Translations under genes and position numbers: made by a program
Assembly (NCBI GenBank): GCA_035772735.1
Contig: JASDFA010000003.1
Location: 105,387,001-105,451,000, forward strand
Direction of reading: 5' to 3'
From: Datura wrightii
Taxonomy: Eukaryota; Streptophyta; Magnoliopsida; Solanales; Solanaceae
DNA length: 64,000 nt
Shown: in pieces, positions 47,352 to 59,590 of the stretch
Layout of the letters: every line of letters begins with the position of its first letter
Numbering within the stretch: position 1 is the stretch's first letter
The notes under the pieces: generated by a model
Databases searched by the model: none
Seen by the model: only the letters and a program-made list of their open reading frames with translations
Told to the model about the DNA's origin: nothing

Positions 47352-47821
47352 GCTATTATTTAACGTTAGCTGATGATGCCTACCAATACTATGTTTTGTA
47401 CTGATGCTACTCCTACACTTATTTTTTGAGTGCAGACCTCGATACCAGAAGCTCATCTCGACCCCATCTCTAGAGCGACAGCAGCTTCATTGAAGGTGAG
47501 CGGATCAGGATGTACTGTTTCTATTCCTCCGTAGAAGATGTCTTTTGTCCAGACATAAATTTTCTTTGTTTTCTTGAGATACCTCTTTTTAGACAATGTT
47601 AGATAGATTTCCTCATGTATAATGACTTTCAATTTCCGGGGATGTACTAGATGGGTTTGATTCTTGTATTCTTTAATTCTATTTTAGCTTCAGTTAATTT
47701 TCTTTCAAAATGTGATTTAGTCATAATTGTTGGATTTGGATAACTAGTTGGGGTTCATTGGTTCGCCCATCGGAGGGGATAATGTGGGTGCCAATCACAA
47801 CCACTTGGGTCATGAAAAAGT

Positions 47822-47833
47822 TGGTATCAGATC
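47822..47833 (+). promoter_or_regulatory. primer binding site, tRNA-iMet type (T8)
   Basis: TGGTATCAGATC, close to TGGTATCAGAGC, 4 bases after the LTR end. Confidence 0.75.
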
Positions 47834-48060
47834 CTTAGGTTCATTGATCTCATTGTATGAGGAATAGTCTAGTAGAGTCTCGCAGATCGGTGTGGAGATT
47901 TTCGTTACTTATCTTCGAGAGGCTACTGTACTTTAGGAAAACTCCCTACAGGACTTTGGGAAAACTTCTTTATTTCGTTTCTTTTCATGCTATTACTTTA
48001 TTCTAATTGGTATCTGGTGATCCAAATTGATATCTGAAAAATTCTTCTTTCTTTCTCTCA

Positions 48061-49040
48061 ATGATGGTGAGAACACGTGCAGGCCAAAATCAAAAGAAAG
48101 CACCCAAGACAGTAACAGCTTCATCAGATCGCGTAAGAGGATGAGGCAGAGGTCACAGGCAAAGGCCTTCTACTGCCAGAGGAGGGGATCGCGCTCTTTC
48201 TCCGATTCGGGAGAGGTCAGCATCTCTAGTGCCTCCGATGGTGCAGGAAAGGGTGGCTACGAGGGTAGAGGTTCCGTCATAGGGAGAGGTTGCAACTACT
48301 CTAACATCGTTCGAGGTTCTAGCTCCGGTCCTTAATCTTTTGACCAGCCTCGTGGATAATGGGGCAACATCAGCGACTCCTGTAGGGCAATAGTCAGGGA
48401 TATAGTATTCCCCATATAGATGACATTTTATAGGGTGTGATTTTTCCAATGGTGGTAGCTGGATTAGTAATGACTAAAGAGGAGCTTGAATTATTCTTAA
48501 TATTCACGAAGATGAAGCCTCCCACCTTCTACAATACTAAGGCGGAGGATGCCTATGAGTTCATCATTGACAGTCACGAGAGGCTCCACAACATAGGGTA
48601 GTGGAAAAGTATGTGGTAGAATTTGTCATCTTCCAGCTAATGGGTGATGCTAAGCTCTGGTTGAGGGCTTTAGCAGAGTGCAAACTAATGGAGTCACCAC
48701 CATTGACCTGGACCCAGTTCTACTCCACTTTTTTGGAGATGTACGTGCCACGTACCTTGCAAGATTGGAGGCAGGATGATTTCACTACCATTGAGCAGGG
48801 GACCTCCTTAGTTACAGCATATGAGGCTCGATTCCACTCACTGTCCAGGTATGCTCTGACGCTATTGCCTATAGAGGAAGAGAGGATCAGGCATTTTTTA
48901 TGGGCCTGAATGTGGTCTCAACTGTCAGCTCTTCAGATGGTCTCCACAAGTAAGACCTTCTAGGAGGTAGTAAAATTTGTGAAAAATGTGGAGGGGGTGA
49001 AACAAGTTGGTTATGCAAAGAATGTCAAGAAGAAGGCTTG
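48061..49040 (+). pseudogene. gag (T8)
   Basis: Starts MMVRTRAGQNQKKAPKT at 48061. A TGA replaces an Arg codon (CGA) after about 27 codons. The capsid domain at about 48480-48900 has MKPPTFYNTKAEDAYEFI, QLMGDAKLWLRALAEC, LTWTQFYSTFLEMYVPRTL and FTTIEQGTSLVTAYEARFHSL, matching the retrotransposon gag domain. I see no zinc knuckle, so the C-terminal part seems deleted before the protease remnant. Stops at 48390, 48600 and 48907 interrupt the frame. Confidence 0.8.
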
Positions 49041-49109
49041 AAAAGTGGGTACTTACAGTGGTTTCTTCGCTAGGACTCTGATTCCCCAACGCTACTTGGG
49101 GCGCCCCAT

Positions 49110-49640
49110 TTGTCTTCTCATTCTGTTTTGGGGTTGGATCTTTTTTGTGATGTACTTGACATTTACATCCATGTATCTACTCCTATTGGGGATTCTATGG
49201 TGGTGGATAGGGTCTATCATGCTTGTTCTATGGACTTCATGGGTTGTGATACTAAAGTAGATTTGGTGATCTTAAACATGGTAGATTTTGATGTGATCTC
49301 GGGAATAAGCTGGTTGTCTCCGTACCATGTCATTCTTGATTTTCATGCTAAGACAGTTACCATAGTAGGGCCAAGGTCGTCCAGATTGGAGTGAAAAGGG
49401 AATTGTAGCCCTGCTCCTAAGAGACTCATCTCTTATATTCGTGCCTAGAAATTGATAGGGCGGGGGTGTTCAATATATCTAGCCCATATTCTGAATACCA
49501 GTTCAAAGGATTCTGTCATAGAGCTGGTCCTGGTAGTTTGTGAATTCTTAGAGGTATTTCCCATGGATCTGCCTGGCACGTCGCTGGACCACAATATTGA
49601 CTTCTACATAGATTTAGAGCCAGGGCCCTGATCTATATCT
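49110..49640 (+). pseudogene. protease remnant and linker (T8)
   Basis: Contains the later protease motifs VSTPIGDSMVVDRVYHAC and VDFDVISGISWLSPYHVILD, then the linker to RT with VIELVLVVCEFLEVFPMDLPG and HNIDFYIDLEPGP. The catalytic D-x-G segment is not recognisable upstream; the start of the protease seems degraded. The change from GMDWLSP to GISWLSP also departs from the family. Confidence 0.65.
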
Positions 49641-50560
49641 ATACTGCCATACGAAGTAGCACCAGCTGAGTTTGAGAGAACTCAAGGAGTAGTTGCAGGA
49701 GCTGCTTAATAAAGGATTTATCAGGCCAAGTATCTCTCCGTGGGGTGCCCGGATATTGTTTATGAAAGAGAAGGATGGTAGCATGCAAATGTGCATTGAT
49801 TACTGTCAGCTGAATAAGGTAACTATTCGGAATAAATACCCTTTTCCCCAAATAGATGACCTATTTGATCAGTTACATGGGGCAACAGTGTTTTTAAAAA
49901 TTGACTTGAGATCGGGTATCATCAGCTGAAGATTTATGCTGAGGATATTCCCAAGACAACTTTTTAGACTATGTAAGAACATTATGAATTCCTAGTGATG
50001 TCCGTACTTAGTTTTGTGGGGCTGGCCAACTATTACCACCGATTTTTGAAGGAGTTCGTAGTAATTGCCTCGGTGTTGACAAGGCTAAGTCAAAAGGATG
50101 TGCCTTTCCAATGGTCTGAGGAATATGGAGAGTTTTCAAAAGCTCAAAACCCTGCTAACCACTTCACCTACCCTGCCACTTCTCGTGGAAGGTAAGGATT
50201 TTGTAGTCTATTATGACACCTTACAGTCTGGGTTAGGTGATCTGTCAATGCAGGAAGGACAGGTCATTGCTTATTCTTCAAGGAAGTTGAAGGTGCACGA
50301 AAATAATTACCCCACACATGACCTAAATTTGGCAGTGGTGGTGTTCGCCCTGAAAATTTGGAGGTATTACTCATAAGGGGCTCATTGTGAGGTGTTCATA
50401 GACCATGCAACCTGCAGTATGTGTTTTCCCAGAAAGATCTTAATCTGAGGCAGTGGAGATGGATGAACTTCTTAAAGACTATGATGTTACAATCTTGTAT
50501 CACCTAGGAATGAAAATGGTGGCATATGCCTTAAGCCGAAAAGCAATAAGCATGAGCAGT
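49641..50560 (+). pseudogene. reverse transcriptase-RNase H lacking the catalytic box (T8)
   Basis: RT starts with LLNKGFIRPSISPWGAR, DYCQLNKVTIRNKYPFPQID and motif A in VFLKIDLRSG, then EHYEFLVMS jumps straight to SFVGLANYYHRF at about 50000. Compared with T9 (59930-60265) about 325 bp are missing, including the FIDD box and the thumb start. RNase H follows with VVYYDTLQSGLGDLSM, HDLNLAVVVFALKIWRYY and DHATC-like residues. Frameshifts near 49920, 50180 and 50410. Reverse transcription from this copy is impossible. Confidence 0.85.
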
Positions 50561-50779
50561 CTGTCTTGTATGGAAGCGACTTGAAGGTCGATGGCTGGAG
50601 AAGTTTATACCTTGGCCAACAGTCTGGTGAGACTTACATTAGCAGAGATGAGGGATATTAGCCAATGTGGAAGCTAAGTCGTCATTGCTAGAGGAAGTGA
50701 AAGTTAAGCAGTTTGAGTATGCAAAACTAGGTAAGATTAGGGATAAGGTCTTACGGGGGGGAAGCTAAGGAAGAAGCAT

Positions 50780-52052
50780 TAGATGATAAAGGGGTCTTGA
50801 GAATAAGGGGACGTGTATGTGTTCCCCCAGTTGATGAGTTGATCAAAACTATCCTGTTAGAAGCTCACAACTCAAGGTACTCTATCCATCCCGGGGTTAC
50901 TGAAATGTTTCGTGATCTGAAATGGCATTATTGGTGGGGCAGAACAAAGAGGGACATCATCAATCATGTAGCCCGCTGTCTAAACTATCAGTAGGTGAAG
51001 TATGTGCATTAGAGGCTAGGGGGAGTACTTTAGAGGATGCCCATCCTAGAGTGGAAGTATGAGCTAATAGTGATAGACTTCGTGGTTGGTCTTCCAAAGA
51101 CATTGGGGAAGTTGGACTCTATTTTGAATCATCATTGATAGACTGACTAAGTCTGCCCACTTCTTACCTATTAAAGTGACTTATATTGCTGAGGGACTGG
51201 CCAAGCGTATGTGAAAGAGGTGATTCATTTGCATAGGGTACCAGTTTTGATCATTTTAGATAGGGGTACACAGTTCACCTCCCATTTCTAGAGGACCTTG
51301 CAGGCAAAACTTGGAACAAGGTTGGACTTGAGCATAGCCTTCCATCCTCAGATAAACGGCCAGTCAGAAAGGATAATTCTGGTATTATAAGACATCCTTA
51401 GGGCCTGTGTGATTGATTTTGATGGACATTGGGATAAACTTTTACTTTTAGCAGAATTTGCTTACAATAACAACTATCACTCGACTATTGGCATGGAGTT
51501 GTTTGAAGCTCTGTATGAGAGAAAATGCAGGTCTCCAATCGGGTGGTTCAATGCATTTGAGGTGAGACCATAGGGTACTGGCTTTTCTTAAGGAGTCCTT
51601 GGAAAAGGTTCGGGTGATTCAGGAACAACTGGTAGTTACTCAAAGCAGGCAAAAGCAATATGCAGATAGAAAGGTGAGGGTCATCGAGTTCTTGGTGGGA
51701 GAGCAAGTATTGCTCAAGGTCTCCCCCATGAAGGGGTGATGAGGTTTTTGGAAAGTAGGAAAAACTTATCTTGAGATACATTAGGCCATTCGAGATTCTT
51801 CAGCATGTGGGGGAAATAGCTTATGAATTAGCTTTTCCACCAACACTGTCAAGAATACATCTAACCTTTCATGTCTCCATGTTGAAGAAATACCATGGGG
51901 ATGGATCGTACATAATGAAATGGGACTTAGTGTTGCTGGATGAGAACTTATCCTATGAGGAGGAGCCCATGGCTATAGTAGATAGAGAGGTCCACAAGTT
52001 CAGATCAAAGGAGGATGCAACGGTAAAGGTCCAGGGAAGAATCATCCCATAG
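50780..52052 (+). pseudogene. integrase with chromodomain-like tail (T8)
   Basis: Zinc-binding region EAHNSRYSIHPGVTEMF and CLNYQ (second Cys of the pair is Tyr). The core has IVIDFVVGLPKTLG (first Asp), LIILDRGTQFTSHF (second Asp) and NGQSERIILVL (Glu), so the triad is present but split by many stops. Then EFAYNNNYHSTIG, ERKCRSPIGWF, a C-terminal domain with IRPFEILQHVGEIAYEL and FHVSMLKKYHG, and a tail AIVDREVHKFRSKEDATVKVQ, the start of the chromodomain-like module. It ends at TAG 52050-52052. Confidence 0.8.
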
Positions 52053-52187
52053 AGGAAGCCAGTAGGGAGACCAAGGCAGGCATGTGGAATAGATATCCAC
52101 AATTGTTTATAGAATCTACTATTTCGTCTTTCTTTCTTTTTTAGGCCATTCAGGGACGAATGGTATTTTAATTGGCATCTGATGTAG

Positions 52188-54640
52188 TGAACCACCTGTC
52201 ATTACGGGTGGGAAATAAGCCAAAATACCCCTTTGTAGCCTAAGTTATTAGTGGGAAGGTGTTGAGTAAGTATCGGTGAGATTCTTAAGCTGGGGGCATG
52301 GTTTGTGTGCAAGAAATGGGAGCTACTAGTTACGAGAACCGCTGTAGCGGAGGGATAACTACTACAGTGAGATTGTTACCATGGTTGGAGGCCTGCTGTA
52401 ATGGACCAGGAGATATATTGTCGGATCTACTATGATGGCATCTAGGTCGCTGTAGTGGGTCCGCTGCAGTGGAAACGTGACTGCGGGAATCAGTTAGTGG
52501 GTTTTAAGTGAGATTTCAAGGGGACTTACCCTATTATTTCAAAACATAAACCGTGAGAAGTTAGAACAAATCCCCCAAGTACAGAGCAATTTCCTTTTTC
52601 AGGGGTAAGAATCTTGGTCAATTCTCTTTACTTTGACGCCCTAACCCCGTAGTATCAATAGGGGACATGTAATAGTGGAAATCCTAGGTTGAAAGCCCAT
52701 AAAACTATGAGAGTAGGGGAGTTGGTTGGGGGTTGAAGGTTATTGATTCCTTGGTTTGTAAGCATGTATTTATTACTCTCCAGGGTGAAGGTGATGGTGC
52801 TAGTTCATATATTGCTAAAATTGGAGACCTAGAGTTTGGTAGAAGTGGGGATTTTAGTATTAAAACTGCTAGAGGGTTTGGGGAGTAGAAACCCCATGAA
52901 CCGGGGTTGAATGATCATGGTGAGATTAGAATGGGATGACTTACTAGCGGGCAATGATTAAAACCATGAAACGGGTAGAATGGGGCAGGGTTGAATTTCC
53001 AAAACCCTTATTTCTTGAAATAGTCTATTGAATTCTTCTTTAATCTTTTGTTCTAGATTTTGAACATTCGGAAGCATTGAGGAAAGATAAGGCTCCAGCG
53101 TAGTAGTTGTGATTCCCATCTTTCAATCGAGGTACGTTTTGATTTAGAAGGAGCTAGGCTTTGGATAATAACTTGTATTGCATAAAATGACTATATGTGA
53201 ATTTGGTCTCCAAACATTACTGTTTGTCATAACCCTTTGTTGGATCCTATTGTTGAATGATTTTGTTATAAAATAGTTGTTTATGTGATTTGTAAATTGG
53301 ATGCTGAGAGTTATTCTTATTTGTAGTATTGTTGCAACATGATCCCTGAGTTATTAGAATATTCAGGTTGAGAGAGGTAGATGAGGCCTCCCAAAGATCA
53401 AAGTAACTGAGTAAGTGGTACAACACCCACATGTAGGATATCAAGATTTTCCTGAGATGAAGGGCTCGTGCCCAAAGGGAGCATCCGAGCGATCAATGAT
53501 GGTTGAGTTGCTCATGTACGACGGGAGAATCCGGATGAGCAGATGATTAAAAGCAGCTACCACGCTGATACAATGTATGAATTTCTAGAGTTCCCTATAG
53601 GTCATGACTAGAAGGGAAGAAATAAGACCCTCTAGCATGTGTATACATCGATGGTCAATTTTTGAGAGTTTATGATGGAGGAATGTGCTCAGCATATCAC
53701 CATTTGTTATATTATTTGATTGAGTGTAAAGGAATAAGCTCGATTTGGGAATGTGAGAGCTTGAATGAACTAAATTCTTGGCCATGTATTTTGTGTATCA
53801 GGATTGCTAATGCATTTATGATGATTTGATAGTAAATGTTAAGTTAAATAAGAACTCGTGATGAGTTGTGAAATCTATCATGAGTGATTCATTGTATATT
53901 CTGTGTGGTTATGATATATTGATTGTTTATTAACGATTATGAGTAAATTGGATGGTCATGCTGAGTAGAATGTTGAAAAGAGTTAAGAGAATTGTAGGTG
54001 TGCAACTCAGTCGAGCTACTGGCAAGACAGTATCGCTATAGTGGATCCTATTCTACCTCAGCAAGACCATTACAGCGAGGCCCAATCTAATGAGCAGGTT
54101 GGCTCACACCCTACATAGGTTGAATTCCTGAATGTGTATTATTTACTGAACTTGTGTTATGCGATGACTACATGTTGTTGTTTCGCATACATATATATAT
54201 ATGTTATTATTTAAGGTCGGCCGATGATGCCTACCAGTACTATGTTTTGTACTAATGCTACTCCTATACTTCTTTTCTAAGTGCAAACCTCGTTCCTTCT
54301 AGCTCATCTCGACCCCATATCTAGAGCGGCAGTAGCGTTGTTGAAAGTGAGCGGATCAAGACTTGCTATTTTGATTCCTTCATGGAAGATGTCTTTTGTC
54401 CAGAAATAAATTTTCTTAGTTTTCTTGATTTACTCATGTACAATGACTTTCAATTTCTGGGGATGTACTAGATGGGTTTGATGCGTGTGTTCTTTAATTC
54501 TATTTTAGCTTTCGTTAATTTTCATTAAAAATGTGGTTTACTAATAACTATTGTCGGATTTAGGTAACTAGTTAGGGTTGTTAGTTCGCCCACTGGAGGG
54601 GATAGTGTGGGCGCCAATCACGGCCACTTGGGTCGTGACA
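52188..54640 (+). repeat. T8 3' LTR
   Basis: 2453 bp, from TGAACCACCTGTCATTACGGG to GGTCGTGACA. Palindromic words at 52340-52490 and 54010-54100. The end is better preserved than in the 5' LTR. Confidence 0.85.
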
Positions 54641-55145
54641 ATTAGAGACCTGGAGGTATGCTACAAGATATTAGTATTCCTTCTTGGAAGTGGGAAGAGA
54701 TCAATATGGAGTTCACTATAGGGCTACCTTGTACACACTGACAACATGATTCTATATGGGTAATTATGGATCGAATTACTAAATAAACACATTTTTTACA
54801 AGTTAAAAGTACGGAATATGCTAGACTTTACATTTAGGATCTAGTTCGGAACAAAGGAGTTCCATTTTCTATCATCTCAGATACGAATATTCAGTTCACC
54901 TCTCAGTTTTAGAGATCGTTTCAGAAGGGTCTTGGTACTCAGGTGAAACTTAGCATAACGTTTCACCCACATATAGATGGTAAGGACGAGCAGACCATTT
55001 GGACTCTTGAGGGAATTTTGAGAGCATGTGTGATTGATTTTAAAGGTAGTTGGGATGATCAGTTGCCTCTCATTGAGTTTTTCTTACAATAACAGTTACC
55101 ACTCCAACATTCAGATGGCTCCATTCTAGGCTCTTTATAGGCGAA
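54641..55145 (+). pseudogene. integrase core (T6, continued)
   Basis: Continues T6 after T8 with RPGGMLQDISIPSWKWEE. The first catalytic Asp (INMDF) is now Glu (INMEF, GAG near 54711). Then DSIWVIMDRIT, SIISDTNIQFTSQF (second Asp kept, neighbouring RGT changed), VKLSITFHPHIDG, DEQTIW (Glu kept) and FKGSWDDQLPLIEF. It ends inside the MAPFEALYGRR motif, where T9 is inserted. A TAG stands where relatives have Trp in TSQFWRSF. Confidence 0.8.
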
Positions 55146-57557
55146 TGTAATACCTCCAAAGTGCATAGGAGTAGACCCAGGAAGCTAAAATGCAAAACTG
55201 CTAAAAGTTGGGAAAAGTTGTAGAACGAGAGGTACAACGACTCGTGGTAAGTAACCACAAGCCATTGTGAGCAGTTTTGGAATGGGGTTCTGCCTGGTGA
55301 CAGTGTAGATAACGGGCGTTACAACGACCCGTTGTGAGGAAGGATGGCTCGTTGTCTGGAGTCATGGTAAGCTAGTGGACTTTTTTAGGGGATATTACGG
55401 ATGGAAACCACGACCTATTATAGGACACAACGAGTCATGGTTAGGATCATTATGAAGGATTTCATGTTTTCAGAAGAGGGAAATAACGATTGGTTCAACG
55501 ACCCATTGTAACCTAGAATGACTCATCCTGTTCGTCCGTGGTTTGAATCCGAGATATGGCTGGGACAGTGCAAAGCACGAGTAGATACAACGGGTCGTAG
55601 TATCCTCTAACGACCCGTTGGTTCACCCGTTGTTTGGGCCAGTGATTAGTTTTCAGCGAATTCAGTAAAGGCATTTTCGTCATTTCCTAGTCCTAAGGCC
55701 CTATACTACATCATTCAAGGCTCATTTTGAGGGGTTTTGAGAGGGGAAAGCTTACTCTAAGTTATTCTTCCCATGCATGCAAGTTTGAAGGATTGAAGAG
55801 GTGATTCAAGGCCAAATTTCAAGGTTTCCATTGGAATCTTAGCTTGGGAAATTAGAGGGTATTAGAATTCACCATTTCAAGATATGTAAGGCTATGAGTG
55901 GGTGCTTCCTTCCACACCCATGCCCAATTTCTATCAAAATATGATGAAATGTCTATGATCAAGTGTGGGGTTTTACCCAATTGTATAATTCTATAATTTC
56001 TATACATGGGTATGATTAGATTGCATTTATATTGATGAATTGTAAAACTTGGGCAGATTCTAAATTGTTTCAATACACAAATTATTTTCCAAATCTTGAG
56101 TCTAAAATGCCCATGGATGAGAAGTTCATAAAAGTAGTGAATGATGATGAATGCATGATGATGTTGAGATTTAGTGATGAAAAATATGTTTCTAAGCTAC
56201 CCATGATTGTGATGTTGTTTGCAAAAAGGAAATAAGTAGATCCTAGAACGATAAAGCCTTTGGCAATGCCCACATGTTGATTTAAAGTGATGATTTTCCT
56301 GACATAAGCATACCACATTATTTGAAGTGAAGTTTCTCAATTTTTCATAAATTCTAGCTTGTGGTATGTTTTGAAATAAACTTCTCATATGCATGAATGT
56401 ATAATTGAGATGTATGTCATTATCGAGCTTTTTCAATAGACAATGTTGAGCTTTTTCTCATACGATGTTGAGTTATGCATGATTTAATATTGAACTTCGT
56501 CATTATACAATGTTGAGCTTTGTTAATTGATGATGTTGAGCATCTTTATATACGATATAGAGCATTGCATGTTTTGGGAGAAGAGTCTAGCAACGAGTAG
56601 GTTAAGGGTCGATCACCCTATGCCTCAGAACTATGCACGAACGTAGGTTGATACTATTATATTATTGGGACCTCCCTTGTGAGCTATCCCCGACCCGACT
56701 GTCCCTTAAGCTTGATATCGATATCATGGTATCATCCATAGCCCTGACAAGGTTATAGACGGCTCTACCCACTTGAGTGTGATAGTTGGGACCACATAAG
56801 CTCTATCGCGGTATGTCAGTTAAGTGATGAGTCTCCCACTGTCTATATCTTCCAGATCTGCATTTTCATTACTCATGATGATTACCTTATGCATGCATGT
56901 TCTAAAAGTAAGGTTTGACTCATTATTCAGCTTTTGATATAAATGTTATGCTCAGCTTTGAGTTATTTGAGTCAGTTATTTTGTTGTAAAGCTAAGCATG
57001 ATCATGTCATGATAAGATTTTGATTTGAAAATAAATGCATGTTGCCCTTCTACTTATACTTTAAAGCTTATGATATGGTATTAATATTTTAAATGATTTA
57101 CTTTGCCGAGCGGTTTTACTTACCTTGCATACTCGGTATATTCCACGTACTGACCGCTTACTTTCTATACTACATCGTTCCATGATGTAGGATCCGGTTC
57201 TCAGGTTCAGCCCCGCTTTTAGTCACTTACTAGAGTTAGCACCTACATGATTGGTGAGTCCTCATCTTTCGGGGACTAGACTTCTAGCTTCATGTCATAA
57301 TTCAGTTTTCGTATTATTGAGTTAGTTGGGGGTTATTCCCATCAACTCGTCTAGACTAGTGGCTTTCAGACTTATGTATGTATAGCTTTGGATATTATTC
57401 TGATGTGCTGTTGTGTGAGAGTTTTGCTGAGTTATAATTATGTTTTCTTCAGTTTATCGAATGAGTTAGTTATACGCTTGTGCCATGGGTCGACTTGGGG
57501 TCTCTAGGGGTCCCTTGTCCCCTGCCTACGATCCGGGTCTATGCTCGGGTCGTGACA
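55146..57557 (+). repeat. T9 5' LTR
   Basis: 2412 bp, TGTAATACC...GGGTCGTGACA. U3 (55210-55640) is full of words such as ACAACG-ACC-CGTTGT at 55321-55335. Highly similar to 62614-64000 where both are visible. Confidence 0.9.
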
Positions 57558-57561
57558 AACT

Positions 57562-57573
57562 TGGTATTAGAGC
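57562..57573 (+). promoter_or_regulatory. primer binding site, tRNA-iMet type (T9)
   Basis: TGGTATTAGAGC, one C-to-T change from TGGTATCAGAGC. Confidence 0.8.
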
Positions 57574-57766
57574 CATAGGTTTGATGTGTCCTAGGGAGTA
57601 TGAAAGCCGCGTTAGGTAGAATCTTTTTCATGGGTATGAAGCGCGCCACACTTATGACGAAGAGGATACTAGAGTTTTAGGAAATGTTCTCTTCTTTCAT
57701 GATCTATGTCGTGCGATGAAAAGGCTTTCTATCCTTCTAATTCGTGCTATTTGAGATTGCAGAATC

Positions 57767-58969
57767 ATGGCTCCTTGAAGGATGAATGGAAGGAGGAATG
57801 GAGGTGGTGAGGGCCACGAGGATGGAAACGGTCATGAGCATCAGCCAGCCCCACCAGTTTAGGAGCCTCAAGCACTGGAGCCAGCCGCTCATACTGAGTT
57901 TCGAGCTTCCATTCAGATGCTTGCGCAGGCCTTGACTGCTCAAGTCAATCAGCAGGCCGTTGTGCATATTCTACAAAATGGAAAGGCAGTGGTGGCCAGA
58001 GTCAGAGACTTCTTGAGAATGAACCCGCCGGAGCTTCTGGGGTCCAAGGTAGATAAGGACCCACATGATTTCATTGATGAGATTGTCAAGATTACCCAGG
58101 TTGTGGGGGTGAATAGTGTTGAGTGCATAGAGTTGGCCTCCTACCAGTTGAAGGGGGTTGCGCATATTTGGGTCCACTAGTGGAAGGATAGCAGGGTCAC
58201 TCACATGGGGGAGTTTTAGGTTGCATTCCTCGATTGGTTCTTCCCCCGAGAGATGAGGGAGTCGAAAGCAGCTGTATTTTTGAATTTGTAGCAAGGAAGG
58301 ATGACTGTTCAGGAGTACGCCCTTGATTTCTCCCGCCTATCTAAGTATGCCCCGGAGTTAGTGGCCGACAAACTGGCGCAGGTGAGCAGATTTGTGCATG
58401 GTATAGCAGGATATTTGTACAAGGACTGTAGGACAGCTATGCTCCATCAGGACATGAACTTCCCTCGCATTGTGTTGTACGCTCTGCAGATGGAGGCGAC
58501 ACATTTGAGGGAGAGGGAGGCCAAGAGGGCCAGGACTGAGGACCAAAGATTCTCTCCGCAGAGGTCAAGAGGTGGGCACCGACAGTAGACCCACCAGAGA
58601 TCATCAGCCCCAGCATCTTTAGCGCTGAGTGTGCCATCTAGGACTAGACATGATTAGAGAGGGCGAGCGTCAGGCACGAGGGGTCATAGTAGTGGGCCCC
58701 CGTACTCCAGCATTCCAGCTTGTCGTAGGTGCGGCCAAGGGCACATAAGCCAGTGTTTGGCAGGGTCAGGAGCTTGTTTTGGGTGTAGGCAGATGGGACA
58801 TATGCTCAGAGATTGTCCCGCTGCGAGACAGGATCAGGTTGCGGGCCGAGGCCCAGCTTCTAGTTCAGCAGCCCCTCCCCCATGCACAACACATCAGGGG
58901 GCATCTACTAGCACAACTGGCGGGCAGCACCAGAATAGATTCTATGCCTTAGCCACTCGTCAGGAGTAG
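57767..58969 (+). pseudogene. gag (T9)
   Basis: ATG 57767; the fourth codon is TGA where relatives have CGA (Arg). Then RMNGRRNGGGEGHEDGNGHE, the capsid with VRDFLRMNPPELLGSKVD and FIDEIVKITQVVGVN, and after TAGs at 58178 and 58217, MTVQEYALDFSRLSKYAPEL, VHGIAGYLYKDCRTAM and MNFPRIVLYALQMEATH. The C-terminal region is Arg/Ser/Gln-rich with an intact CCHC knuckle, CFGCRQMGHMLRDC, near 58777-58818. The frame ends with a TAG at 58967 where T3 has CAG. This gag keeps more of its functional residues than the others. Confidence 0.85.
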
Positions 58970-58974
58970 GAGGC

Positions 58975-59590
58975 CTCACCAGATGTAGTCACCGTTATGC
59001 TGAGAGTCTTTCATGTTGATGTATATGCGTTGCAAGATCCGGGGGCTACCTTATCTTTTGTGACACCGTATATAGCCAGTAGCTTCGGAGAGTCCCAATG
59101 TCTTATTAGAGCCCTTCTCAGTTTCTACTTCAGTAGGTGACTCAGTTATAGCTAGACGGGTGTATAGAGATTGCCCGGTCTCAATTCCTCATAAGGTCAC
59201 CTCAGCCTACTTGATAGAGTTATCCATGACAGATTTTGATGTTGTTCTCAACAGGGATTGGCTATTTTCATGCTATGCTTTAGTTAACTGTAAGACCCAT
59301 TAGTAGAGTTCAAATTTCCAGGCGAGTCTGCCTTAGAATGGGAGGGTAGTTCAGCTGTGTCTGTAGGTCGATATATTTCAAACTTAAGGCCGGAAAGATG
59401 ATTTATAAGGATTGCATGTACCATCTAGTTAGGGTTAAGGACGTGGAGTTAGAGACCCTCACTATCCATTACTAGTAGTACGTGAGTATCCAGAGGTCTT
59501 TCCTGATGATTTTCTAAGTGTTCGTCCAGAGCGGGAATTGATTTCGATATAGATCTTTTTCCCGACACGTAGCCTATATCTATTCCGCCT
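58975..59590 (+). pseudogene. protease region (T9)
   Basis: Family motifs are visible: YALQDPGATLSFVTPYIASSF near 59035 (D-P-G active site), then after a frameshift the STPVGDSVIA segment, RVYRDCPVS, and a degraded GMDWL region near 59255 (reading NRDWLF). The linker to RT is recognisable (SSAVSVGRY, MIYKDCMYHLVRVKDVE). Stops near 59110-59330 break it. Confidence 0.75.

Larger units (their letters stand above)
45255..47817 (+). repeat. T8 5' LTR
   Basis: 2563 bp, aligned to 52188-54640 from TTACGGGTGGGAAATA onward; the end is GGTCATGAAA. Palindromic zones at 45420-45540 (CCACTGCAGTGG at 45509-45520) and 47130-47230. Carries a 36-bp tandem duplication absent from the other LTR, and a 22-bp (AT)n at 47330-47351. 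Confidence 0.85.
45255..54640 (+). mobile_element. T8: chromovirus of a second family, nested in T6
   Basis: LTR (45255-47817), iMet-type primer site, gag, protease, RT, RNase H, integrase, LTR (52188-54640), in plus orientation. T6 coding sequence flanks it on both sides (VKVEHQ left, RPGGMLQDI right). I cannot find a matching 5-bp target duplication (TATAA against ATTAG). The LTR copies are clearly more diverged than those of T7 and T9, so T8 inserted earlier. Gag start MVRTRAGQ and the palindromic vocabulary differ from the Del elements. Confidence 0.85.
31608..55145 (+). mobile_element. T6: Del-type chromovirus split by three insertions
   Basis: The 5' LTR, primer site, gag, RT and RNase H lie at 31608-36608. 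RNase H tail and integrase zinc region resume at 44703-45254. The integrase core resumes at 54641-55145, then T9 cuts it off. The breaks fall in consecutive places of one pol reading direction, so this is one host element. Its protease is mostly deleted. It is the oldest element of the right half, and its stops are mainly TAG. Confidence 0.8.

Noticed and set aside
45250..54645. Target-site duplication for T8
   Set aside because: TATAA on the left and ATTAG on the right do not match convincingly, even when the LTR borders are shifted by a few bases.
44703..55145. Separate small Del fragments flanking T8
   Set aside because: Their domain order and matching break points show that they belong to the single host T6.
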